Shown piece by piece: positions 1 through 5,995 of a stretch of DNA of 11,817 bases. The translations under genes and the position numbers were made by a program. The notes beneath the pieces are model-generated. The model was not told the origin of the DNA and ran no database searches. It saw nothing but the letters and a program-made list of their open reading frames with translations. The first letter of the stretch is position 1. Each line of letters starts with the position of its first letter. Source of the DNA: CAYJIX01 sp964370375 (GTDB taxonomy: Bacteria > Desulfobacterota > Desulfovibrionia > Desulfovibrionales > Desulfovibrionaceae); NCBI GenBank assembly GCA_964370375.1, contig CAYJIX010000063.1, positions 1 through 11,817 on the forward strand. The letters run 5' to 3'.

Positions 1-173
1 ACGCTATGCACGAGGGTAAAAAAGCGTTGAAATGGCGGACGATTTTAGTTTTTGGGTTAATGTAATTACTTGTTTGAGTTGAAGGTATTGGTGGGATAAT
101 TTAAAAATAGCGGTTCACAGGTATTCATCATACAACCTGATTTCTTCTAAAATTACACACTTACGGATGCCGC
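1..173. other. Upstream region of the first TRAP binding-protein gene
   Basis: No gene is visible here. A GATAAT box at 95-100 could be a -10 element, but no -35 box lies at a good distance: TTGTTT at 70-75 gives a 19-nt spacer and TTGAGT at 74-79 gives 15. The start at 174 is preceded only by a weak purine-rich ACGGA at 163-167, so translation initiation may be modest. Confidence 0.3.
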
Positions 174-1238
174 ATGCACCTTGCTTTTTTAAAACGTTTA
201 GGTATTGCTCCTTTTGTTATTGCCCTGCTTTGCACTGTCTTTACACAGGCTTATGCGGACGCTCCTTCCTCCACAATACCGCCGCAAAAAACAACGCGCC
301 CCCACATCACGCTAAAAATTGGCCACACAGCCTTGCCAAGCATTGGACAGGACATGGCCTTTCGCGCCTTTAGCGAAGCTGTAAGTCAAGAAAGCAACGG
401 GCGCATGGCCATAAACATACAGCAAAGCTCAAGGATAAACGATAGCAACGCCGCCCCAAAGGCATTGCCGCAAAACCTTCATATTACCACTGCCAGCACA
501 TCTGCCCTGGCGATGTTGGACGAAAAATGGCAGGTTTTTGAACTGCCCTATTTGCTTCGTGAATCAAGCGACACGCTGAAACTTTTTTACGAGAAAAACG
601 GCGTTTTTGCAGGCCCTGTCTATGAAACCTTGGCAAAGAGCATGCGCGCAAAAGGGCTTCACATGTTATGGGTTTCCCCTGTTGTTTTTCGTGCCATAGG
701 CACCACAAACCCTGACGCACGCTTTCCATCAAGCCTTAAAGGCTTGAACATCCGCGCAACAGGCTCGCCCATTGAGCGTGACGTTTTGGCTGTTTTTGGC
801 ATCAACCCTGTTGCCATGCCTTTGAGCGAATGTTCCGCGGCCCTAGAACATGGGGTCATTGATGGGCTTGGTCTTCCTGCCGACAGTGTCTTCATCATGA
901 ACCATCATAGCGTTATCAAATCCCTGATCATGAACAACTATCATGCCTTTATGTTTGTCACCTATATGAATGCAGATCTTTACGATACGCTCCCCCCGTG
1001 GGCCAAGGAAGCTGTAGACAAAGGCGCAACAGCTGCCATGCTGCACAGCCTAGAGATGTGGGACAATGAAGTGGAAGAAATCGTTGAACAGCTTAAACGT
1101 GCCGATACCTATTCTTACTTTCCCACAGACGAGGAATGGCCCTTATGGCACAGAGCTGTGCAAGGCGTTAGGGCGCGATACGAAGCCACAATGGACGCAA
1201 ATTGGCTGAACATGGTGCAAAAACAGTTGGGTTATTAG
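174..1238 (+). CDS. dctP: TRAP transporter solute-binding protein, DctP family, orphan paralogue
   Basis: A 354-residue periplasmic binding protein of the TRAP DctP family, which captures an organic anion and delivers it to a DctQM membrane pair. Residues 1-28 form a signal peptide (KR, hydrophobic run, AYA before Asp29), followed by an unusual Pro/Thr-rich linker at about 30-44. The mature domain starts at HITLKIGHT. The family region around the ligand-binding arginine is present (GLNIRATGSPIERDV, Arg194; then FGINPVAMPLSEC). It is paralogous to the product at 2697-3722: about 145 of 236 residues match by eye from KWQ (118) to the shared QLGY end, but only about 30% before that. The segment at 86-105, where the family has a Gly-rich motif and a Q-L-G turn (MGSDVEATQKTQLG in the paralogue), is degenerate here. 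No membrane partner lies next to it, so it may share the DctQM at 3927-5731 or serve another role. The ATG at 167 is out of frame and gives only a short overlapping frame. Family assignment is secure; the ligand is unknown. Confidence 0.9.
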   Translation: MHLAFLKRLGIAPFVIALLCTVFTQAYADAPSSTIPPQKTTRPHITLKIGHTALPSIGQDMAFRAFSEAVSQESNGRMAINIQQSSRINDSNAAPKALPQNLHITTASTSALAMLDEKWQVFELPYLLRESSDTLKLFYEKNGVFAGPVYETLAKSMRAKGLHMLWVSPVVFRAIGTTNPDARFPSSLKGLNIRATGSPIERDVLAVFGINPVAMPLSECSAALEHGVIDGLGLPADSVFIMNHHSVIKSLIMNNYHAFMFVTYMNADLYDTLPPWAKEAVDKGATAAMLHSLEMWDNEVEEIVEQLKRADTYSYFPTDEEWPLWHRAVQGVRARYEATMDANWLNMVQKQLGY

Positions 1239-1272
1239 AGCGTGTTTATGGACGCATAATTTGAAAAAAGGC

Positions 1273-1312
1273 ATGGATTCCCACGTCGGCCCTTACGGGC
1301 CTCCTCTGAATG
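1273..1312. repeat. Dispersed repeat-like fragment (GGATTCCC ... GAATGAC)
   Basis: The stretch begins ATGGATTCCC and ends CTGAATGAC, enclosing a GGCCC-TTAC-GGGCC hairpin at 1288-1301. From memory, sequences framed by GATTCCC and GAATGAC with a central hairpin are scattered repeats in many bacterial genomes. Only one copy is in this window, so repetitiveness is inferred, not observed. Confidence 0.35.
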
Positions 1313-1330
1313 ACAAAGGCAAAAGGCAGG

Positions 1331-1365
1331 AAGCCATACCCTGAAGGGTACAGATGGTATGGCTT
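1331..1365. terminator. Hairpin between convergent genes, possible terminator
   Basis: AAGCCATACC (1331-1340) and GGTATGGCTT (1356-1365) are perfect 10-bp complementary arms around a 15-nt loop. A second, mutually exclusive hairpin TACCC-TGAA-GGGTA occupies 1337-1350. The downstream tail on the plus strand (TAGTTGTTG) is only weakly T-rich, so Rho-independent termination of the binding-protein transcript is possible but not strong. Confidence 0.4.
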
Positions 1366-1440
1366 TAGTTGTTGCTCCAAGTGGGTTGATGACATCATGG
1401 CGTGAAGGCTCTTGCCTTTAACAGGAGCCATCATACCACA

Positions 1441-1472
1441 ACGTCAATTGCGAGCGCAGCGAAGCAATCCAC
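1441..1472. repeat. Dispersed repeat-like fragment (ATTGCGAGCGCAGCGAAGCAAT)
   Basis: The motif ATTGCGAGCGCAG followed by CGAAGCAATCC at 1447-1471 is internally dyad-like (ATTGC ... GCAAT) and matches, from memory, a common dispersed repeat found in many Gram-negative genomes. Together with the element at 1273-1312 it suggests this convergent junction has collected repeats. No second copy lies in the window. Confidence 0.4.
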
Positions 1473-1531
1473 CAGTGCCTTTTGCCTACGTAATCCTGCC
1501 TTGTGCAGCAGACGTACCGCGCTGTTTTGTA

Positions 1532-2305
1532 TTAGATAAGCGTGGCACCGCCGTCAATATACACGATCTGTCCGGTGATATAATCTGAAGCTGCCGAACA
1601 TAAAAAGATGCTCAAGCCTGCCATTTCTTCGGGGGTGTTGACATGGCGCATGGGGATACTTTGTGTAACCATGGACAACAAATCAGGATTGGCGTCATAG
1701 CGCGCGCGGTTCAATCCTGTGATGATAACGCCGGGAGCAATGGCGTTAACATGGATACGATGTTCGGCCAATTCGCCTGCAAACATCCTTGTTATCTGGC
1801 TAATGGACGCCTTGGTCACCGAATACGGCGCCGAACCGTTACGGTAGCATTTAATGACTGTCGGGGAAGAAAGGTTTAAGATTTTGCCACCGCCGTTTTC
1901 CTTCATCATTCTGCTTGCGTACTGGCATCCAAGGAAGGTGCCGCGAATGTTGACCTGCATGAGCTTGTCAAATTCTTCCATGGGAATATCGATCATGGGG
2001 CTAAAAAAGGTAATTCCTGAGTTATTGACCATAATATCAAGGGTACCAAACGCTTCACGAACATGATCAAACAACTTGGCTATAGACGCCTCATCCGTAA
2101 CATCCACGGCATACCAGCCCACATCAAGGCCTTGTTTTTGCAATTTTTCTGCTGCCAGACGACATTTTTCAGCACCACGGCTTGCAATAATAACCTTGGC
2201 ACCTGCAAGGGCAAACCCTTCTGCAATCCCATAACCTATTCCTTCAGCTCCGCCTGTGACGACAGCTTTTTTTCCTTTTAGGCTAAACATATCAAGATAA
2301 CTCAT
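1532..2305 (-). CDS. Short-chain dehydrogenase/reductase (SDR), classical type
   Basis: A 257-residue cytoplasmic NAD(P)-dependent oxidoreductase of the classical SDR family, of normal length. The cofactor motif TGGAEGIG is at residues 17-24 and NNSG at 94-97. Asn119, Ser146/Ser147, Tyr161 and Lys165 (YSVTK) form the catalytic set. The spacing from Ser147 to Tyr161 is 14 rather than the more usual 13, consistent with one extra loop residue. The second beta strand ends ASR (41-43) without an acidic residue, which favours NADP(H) over NAD(H) as an inference. The C-terminus GQIVYIDGGATLI is typical of gluconate-5-dehydrogenase-like and 3-oxoacyl-ACP-reductase-like members. GGAGG lies seven bases before the ATG. 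It is divergent from the dctPQM operon, so it probably oxidises or reduces the imported hydroxy- or oxo-acid (or sulfonate). The substrate cannot be read from the sequence. Confidence 0.9.
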   Translation of the reverse strand: MSYLDMFSLKGKKAVVTGGAEGIGYGIAEGFALAGAKVIIASRGAEKCRLAAEKLQKQGLDVGWYAVDVTDEASIAKLFDHVREAFGTLDIMVNNSGITFFSPMIDIPMEEFDKLMQVNIRGTFLGCQYASRMMKENGGGKILNLSSPTVIKCYRNGSAPYSVTKASISQITRMFAGELAEHRIHVNAIAPGVIITGLNRARYDANPDLLSMVTQSIPMRHVNTPEEMAGLSIFLCSAASDYITGQIVYIDGGATLI

Positions 2306-2322
2306 TTTTTATCCTCCGTCCA

Positions 2323-2337
2323 TGTACGGTCTGTACA
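2323..2337. promoter_or_regulatory. TGTAC-N5-GTACA dyad in the SDR leader
   Basis: TGTACGGTCTGTACA is a perfect 5-bp inverted repeat with 5-bp spacing, 18-32 bases upstream of the SDR start codon. Its position in the leader or promoter and its size fit a binding site for a dimeric repressor, but no regulator gene is present in the window to pair with it. Confidence 0.35.
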
Positions 2338-2405
2338 ATAGGTTTAGGTGTTATACAAAAAAATACGTCGCTTCGTCTCTAAACATCACACACATGCAAA
2401 ACATG

Positions 2406-2423
2406 TTGTGACAAACATGTCAA
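2406..2423. promoter_or_regulatory. CRP/FNR-like box overlapping a minus-strand -35 element
   Basis: TTGTGA-N6-TGTCAA matches 10 of 12 positions of the TTGTGA-N6-TCACAA consensus used by CRP/FNR-superfamily regulators, including HcpR-type proteins of Desulfovibrio. The right half, read on the minus strand, is a perfect TTGACA -35 box pointing at the SDR. No good -10 follows at 16-18 bp, so promoter identity is uncertain. Confidence 0.3.
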
Positions 2424-2450
2424 GCAAAGGTTCTAAAGTTGAACCTTTGC
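2424..2450. promoter_or_regulatory. Operator copy 1: dyad with GGTTC/GAACC core
   Basis: GCAAAGGTTC (2424-2433) and GAACCTTTGC (2441-2450) are perfect 10-bp arms around TAAAGTT. The core GGTTCTAAAGTTGAACC (2429-2445) recurs almost unchanged at 2557-2573. The left edge directly abuts the TTGACA that faces the SDR, placing the site just upstream of that promoter's -35 box. Confidence 0.6.
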
Positions 2451-2516
2451 AAACACAGTTACTACGCCATACGCAAATTATTTTCACAAGGTTCGCATAA
2501 AAAATCAAAAACACAC

Positions 2517-2546
2517 TTGACAGGAATCTAAAACTAGGATGAATAT
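2517..2546 (+). promoter_or_regulatory. Predicted promoter of dctPQM
   Basis: A perfect -35 TTGACA lies at 2517-2522, with the best -10 candidate GAATAT at 2541-2546 (18-bp spacer, three of six consensus positions). This predicts a transcription start near 2553, immediately at the second operator copy, so a bound protein would be expected to block transcription. The weak -10 leaves room for another start. Confidence 0.45.
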
Positions 2547-2555
2547 GGCTTTACT

Positions 2556-2574
2556 TGGTTCTACGTTTGAACCA
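2556..2574. promoter_or_regulatory. Operator copy 2: dyad with GGTTC/GAACC core at the dctP start site
   Basis: TGGTTC (2556-2561) and GAACCA (2569-2574) flank TACGTTT. The core GGTTCTACGTTTGAACC differs from copy 1 only at three spacer bases. The distance between the two centres is 128 bp, about 12 helical turns, which would suit looping between bound dimers. It covers the predicted dctP transcription start. Confidence 0.55.
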
Positions 2575-2696
2575 TACAAAAAGGAGATGGTTCGGCATCC
2601 TGCTTCCCCACAGCCAGATGCCTAAACAACACAAAAAAAGCTGTTTGCAAAATCAACCGAGCTTTTTTACAAAAACACATAACCAGAGGAGTCCTT

Positions 2697-3722
2697 ATGC
2701 GTTTTTCTTTTCTCAAACCCATGATCACAGCGTCTGCCGTTTTGGCCATAACTTGTGGCATGGTTGCCAGCTCTTACGCCGCCGAAATCACACTCAAAGG
2801 CGCACATTCAACGCCGCCCAGCCTTGGGCAACATGAGCCGTGGCTCAAATTTGAAGAAGTTGTAGAAAAAGAAAGCAAAGGGCGCATTGATGTTGAAGTG
2901 TATCACAGCTCCCAAATGGGCAGTGACGTTGAAGCCACACAAAAAACGCAGTTGGGCGTGATCCAACTGGCCTCTAGCTCCACATCCAATCTGGCCTTGG
3001 TGGCTCCCAAGTGGCAAGCCTTTGAATTGCCCTATATTCTGCGCGAAACCAACGACACCAAAAAGCTGTTTTATACTAAAGACGGTCAATTCACAGGCCC
3101 CGTGTATGAAGCTTTAGCCAAAGACATGCGCGCCAAAGGGCTTCATATGCTTTGGGTTTCCCCTGTATCTTTTCGTGCGGTAAGCTCAACCCGTCCTGAG
3201 TCAAAGCTTCCTTCTGACCTGAAAGGTTTAAAAGTGCGCGTAACTGCCTCTCCCATTGACCGTGACGTGTTGGCTGCCTTTGGTATCAACCCTGTTGCCA
3301 TGTCTTTAAGCGAATGCTACACGGCCCTGCAACAGCAGACCATCGACGGTATCGGTATTCCTGCTGACAGCGTGTATTCCATGAATTATCATGAAGTTGT
3401 CAAGTCTATGGTTATGAACCGTTATAACGGTTTTCTGCTTGCCATTTCCATGAACGCCAAGTATTACGACAAGCTCCCCCAATGGGCGAAAGATGCCGTA
3501 AATAAAGGCGCCACAGCAGCTGCAATGCGCGGCTTTGAAATGTGGGACGACGGCCTTGATTCATCCATTGAAAAAATGAAGGCCGAAGGCATCAAGTTTC
3601 ACTTCCCCACAGAGGCAGAATGGCCTTTATGGTACAAAGCTGTGGAAGGTGTTTCTAAACAGTACGAAGCCGAAATGGACGCTGATTGGCTAAAAACCGT
3701 GCGTACACAATTGGGTTACTAA
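2697..3722 (+). CDS. dctP: TRAP transporter solute-binding protein DctP
   Basis: A 341-residue periplasmic binding protein that captures the substrate for the DctQM permease encoded just downstream. The signal peptide is residues 1-28 (RFSFLKP, hydrophobic core, SYA before Ala29). The mature protein starts AEITLKGAHSTPP. Family landmarks are MGSDVEATQKTQLG (74-87) and GLKVRVTASPIDRDVLAAFG (178-196), where Arg181 is the expected salt-bridge partner for a carboxylate (or possibly sulfonate) group; these are followed by NPVAMSLSECYTALQQ and IDGIGIPADS. A good Shine-Dalgarno AGAGGAG lies at 2685-2691. This is the intact binding protein of the locus; the gene at 174-1238 is its diverged paralogue. 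The substrate cannot be deduced. The neighbouring SDR suggests a hydroxy- or oxo-acid, or a C2/C3 sulfonate if the host is a sulfonate reducer. Confidence 0.95.
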   Translation: MRFSFLKPMITASAVLAITCGMVASSYAAEITLKGAHSTPPSLGQHEPWLKFEEVVEKESKGRIDVEVYHSSQMGSDVEATQKTQLGVIQLASSSTSNLALVAPKWQAFELPYILRETNDTKKLFYTKDGQFTGPVYEALAKDMRAKGLHMLWVSPVSFRAVSSTRPESKLPSDLKGLKVRVTASPIDRDVLAAFGINPVAMSLSECYTALQQQTIDGIGIPADSVYSMNYHEVVKSMVMNRYNGFLLAISMNAKYYDKLPQWAKDAVNKGATAAAMRGFEMWDDGLDSSIEKMKAEGIKFHFPTEAEWPLWYKAVEGVSKQYEAEMDADWLKTVRTQLGY

Positions 3723-3766
3723 TCATTGAAACGTGCTGACCAAGCCTTTTGAAGACATTACAGGCT

Positions 3767-3807
3767 TTGAGCTAGTGTTGGAAAGCACCTTTGCAACACT
3801 AGCTCAA
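3767..3807 (+). promoter_or_regulatory. Long intercistronic stem-loop between dctP and dctQ
   Basis: TTGAGCTAGTGTTG (3767-3780) and CAACACTAGCTCAA (3794-3807) are perfect 14-bp arms. The 13-nt interior GAAAGCACCTTTG can extend the helix by AAAG/CTTT after a G.G mismatch, leaving a CAC loop. No U-tract follows, so it is not a classical terminator. It lies 45 bp after the dctP stop and 119 bp before dctQ. Such hairpins typically protect the upstream message from 3' decay or partially attenuate, raising binding-protein output over the membrane subunits. The role here is inferred. Confidence 0.65.
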
Positions 3808-3926
3808 TAGCTCATATCCCTTGATCTTTTTCAGCATAACATCTGATAGATAGAATGATTTGGACAGCAATTGTCTACCCATTCCAAGGTCAGGCCTTTG
3901 ACCATAATGATTATGGAGACCAATCT

Positions 3927-4442
3927 ATGCAACGCCTATTCACGTTTCTTTACAAGCACGCTGAAGAATGTATTATTTTTTCGCTTCTCATATGCCTTGT
4001 TTTTTCCATCAATATAGAAGTTTTCAGAAGATATGTGCTGCATCAATCGGGTGCTTATTCTGAAGAAATAGCCAGATATTTAATGATTGCCATTATCTAT
4101 CTTGGCCTGCCCTATGCAATGCGCCATCGCCGCCATATTGTGGTTGATGTGTTGCCGGCATCGCTCCCCCAAATGGTGTTGTTCATTGTCAACATGATTT
4201 CCTACGCGCTGATGCTTGTGCTTGCTTGGCTTATGGTTCAAGGCACCTTGGAACTTGTTGACCAACAAATCATGCTTGATAGCCGAACCCAGGCCATGGC
4301 GGCTCCTGCGTGGTGGTTTTCCTCCCTCATTGGCATTGGCTATTTTCTGCTTGCCATTCGAGTTGTTGAAGCCATTGTGCAAGATATTAGGCAGTACCGA
4401 AAAACCGGCCGTGCGTTCAACGCCGGGCCAAATATTGATTAG
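3927..4442 (+). CDS. dctQ: TRAP transporter small permease subunit DctQ
   Basis: A 171-residue small membrane subunit of the TRAP transporter, which binds DctM and helps receive the loaded binding protein. Four hydrophobic segments are visible at about 14-32, 49-66, 83-105 and 128-148. The family signatures are EVFRRYVLHQSGAYSEEIARYL (split as EVFRRYV, 31-37, and YSEEIARYL, 44-52) and the cytoplasmic MRHRRHIVVDVL (65-76). The start at 3927 was chosen because GGAG lies eight bases upstream and the product then begins like other DctQ proteins. An in-frame ATG at 3855 would add 24 polar residues with no Shine-Dalgarno. The gene ends inside the Shine-Dalgarno of dctM, indicating tight translational coupling. 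Confidence 0.92.
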   Translation: MQRLFTFLYKHAEECIIFSLLICLVFSINIEVFRRYVLHQSGAYSEEIARYLMIAIIYLGLPYAMRHRRHIVVDVLPASLPQMVLFIVNMISYALMLVLAWLMVQGTLELVDQQIMLDSRTQAMAAPAWWFSSLIGIGYFLLAIRVVEAIVQDIRQYRKTGRAFNAGPNID

Positions 4443-4453
4443 GAGGCCAAACC

Positions 4454-5731
4454 ATGGACGCTTTTGCTATTTTTGGTATGTTTGCCGTTTTTCTTATCTT
4501 ACGAGTGCCCATTGCCATTGCCTGCGGATTGACCGGCATCATTTATATGTTGGTACAAGACATGCTTCCCCTTACCTTTGGGCCCCTTTCAGCCTTTCAA
4601 GGGCTTGACAGCTTTACCTTGCTTGCTGTTCCTTTTTTTATCCTTGCAGGTCAAACCATGGCCACAGGCGGCATTGCAAAACAATTACTACGCCTTGCAG
4701 ACGCCTTGCTTGGTGCCATGCCGGGCGGCTATGCGTTAACTACCATTTTGGCCAGCGTCTTTTTTGCCGACCTTAGCGGTTCAGGGCCTGCAACAGTATC
4801 TGCCATCGGTACCATCATGATCCCTGCCATGGATGCCCAACGGTATCGCAGATCTTTTGCCGCTGCCGTGACCGCTTGTGCCGGGTGTATCGCTGTTATC
4901 ATTCCGCCAAGCAACCCCATGGTTATTTATGGGGTCGCCACAGGTTCTTCTGTTGGTAGGCTCTTTCTTGCAGGCATCATCCCGGGCGCCATTGTGGCTA
5001 TTTCTTTGCTTATTCCTGCCTATATTATTTCCAAGAAAAACGGCTGGAAAGGCTCCCAAAACAAGCTTAGCGTTCGCAAAACCTTATGGGAAGCCAAATG
5101 GGCTTTGCTTGTGCCTGTCATCATTTTAGGCGGTATTTATGGTGGTGTTGCAACGCCTACAGAATCTGCCGCTGTAGCCTGCCTGTACGCTGCCTTTGTG
5201 GGGCGTTACCTGTATAAGGAATACACTTGGCCTGAATTTTACCGCGTGCTGCAAGCAGCTGTGCTGACCATGGTGCCCATTATGTTTATTATCAGCATGG
5301 CCTTTTTGTTCGGGCAAGTTGTAACCCTCATGGGCTTGCCGGCGCGCATGGCTCAAACGCTCATGCAGTTTAGCGATTCACCGCTCGTGCTGCTCATGCT
5401 GATAAACCTGTTTTTACTGTTTGTCGGCATGGTTATGGATGGAGCGGCTGCCATTATCCTTTTAGCGCCTATCTTGCTTCCCCTTGCGGTGCAATGCGGC
5501 ATAGACCCTGTCCATTTTGGTATTATCATGACCATTAACCTGGCCATTGGCTTTATCACCCCGCCCATGGGAGTGAATTTGTTTGTGGCGAACGCCCTTT
5601 CCAAGGTCATGCCCTTGCAGATTTTTAAGGATGTGTCGCCTTTTGCGCTAAGCATGCTTATTGCTTTGGGAATCATCACTGTGTTTCCCCAGATTTCGCT
5701 ATTCTTGCCGGATCTGTATTACGGGAAGTAG
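4454..5731 (+). CDS. dctM: TRAP transporter large permease subunit DctM
   Basis: A 425-residue large membrane subunit (usual length for the family) that forms the ion-coupled, normally sodium-driven, translocation channel. Many hydrophobic helices fill the sequence. Recognisable conserved stretches are GSGPATVSAIG (109-119), IIPPSNPMVIYG (149-160), GGVATPTESAAVA (230-242), MVMDGAAAIILLAPILLPL (326-344 or so) and GFITPPMGVNLF (366-377). The two PP-containing turns correspond to the re-entrant hairpins of the two pseudo-symmetric halves. The Shine-Dalgarno AGGAGG at 4441-4446 overlaps the dctQ stop, with 11 bp between the genes, so dctQ and dctM are translated together. It ends at a strong terminator 26 bp downstream, closing the dctPQM operon. 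Confidence 0.96.
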   Translation: MDAFAIFGMFAVFLILRVPIAIACGLTGIIYMLVQDMLPLTFGPLSAFQGLDSFTLLAVPFFILAGQTMATGGIAKQLLRLADALLGAMPGGYALTTILASVFFADLSGSGPATVSAIGTIMIPAMDAQRYRRSFAAAVTACAGCIAVIIPPSNPMVIYGVATGSSVGRLFLAGIIPGAIVAISLLIPAYIISKKNGWKGSQNKLSVRKTLWEAKWALLVPVIILGGIYGGVATPTESAAVACLYAAFVGRYLYKEYTWPEFYRVLQAAVLTMVPIMFIISMAFLFGQVVTLMGLPARMAQTLMQFSDSPLVLLMLINLFLLFVGMVMDGAAAIILLAPILLPLAVQCGIDPVHFGIIMTINLAIGFITPPMGVNLFVANALSKVMPLQIFKDVSPFALSMLIALGIITVFPQISLFLPDLYYGK

Positions 5732-5756
5732 TGGATAAAAAACGGAGTTAAGCGGT

Positions 5757-5794
5757 AAGGCTTGTGCAGGTTCTTATGCCTGTACAAGCCTTTT
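5757..5794 (+). terminator. Rho-independent terminator of dctPQM
   Basis: The arms 5757-5770 (AAGGCTTGTGCAGG) and 5779-5792 (CCTGTACAAGCCTT) pair over 14 bp with a single G.U, around an 8-nt loop, followed by TTTTGTCT. It begins 26 bp after the dctM stop codon. Confidence 0.85.
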
Positions 5795-5826
5795 GTCTGT
5801 GCAAGGCTGCCGCGTTGCGCTTGCTC

Positions 5827-5900
5827 TTTTGTGGTATTTACGCGAAATTCGACTTATTCAGAACACAACAAAAATCTTATAATTTCGCAATACCACAAAA
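5827..5900. repeat. 20-bp imperfect inverted repeat
   Basis: Left arm TTTTGTGGTATT (5827-5838), a three-base bulge TAC, then GCGAAATT (5842-5849). Right arm AATTTCGC plus AATACCACAAAA (5881-5900). All 20 paired positions are perfect and the loop is 31 nt, AT-rich. No open reading frame of interest is enclosed. It could be a small foldback element, or a structured RNA of the region between dctM and DUF1848. Confidence 0.5.
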
Positions 5901-5995
5901 ACCAGCACCCCTTTTTTTGCGCTGTCAGAGGCCGCGCTTTGCGCAATCAAAAGAGTTAGGATGTGTTCCTTGGTTTATTACCCCATCTTCATCTT

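Larger units (their letters stand above)
1239..1531. other. Convergent intergenic region with dispersed-repeat remnants
   Basis: This is the space between the binding-protein gene (+) and the dehydrogenase gene (-). It has no convincing gene: the 62-codon minus-strand frame at 1246-1434 shows no recognisable protein and runs through repeat sequence. The region contains two stretches that resemble dispersed bacterial repeats, plus a hairpin; each is listed separately. Confidence 0.5.
2306..2696. promoter_or_regulatory. Divergent control region between the SDR and dctPQM
   Basis: These 391 bp hold no supported gene but are dense in regulatory signals. From the SDR side these are: a TGTAC dyad at 2323-2337, a CRP/FNR-like box at 2406-2423 whose right half is also a TTGACA facing the SDR, the first GGTTC operator (2424-2450), a TTGACA promoter for dctP at 2517-2546, and the second GGTTC operator (2556-2574). 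A long leader of about 140 nt precedes dctP. Confidence 0.55.

Noticed and set aside
1246..1434. 62-codon minus-strand frame between the convergent genes
   Set aside because: It crosses the dispersed-repeat fragment and the hairpin, and has no family resemblance.
3855..3926. Upstream ATG as the start of dctQ
   Set aside because: No Shine-Dalgarno there and the extra 24 residues are not like DctQ. The ATG at 3927 has GGAG at proper spacing and a typical N-terminus.
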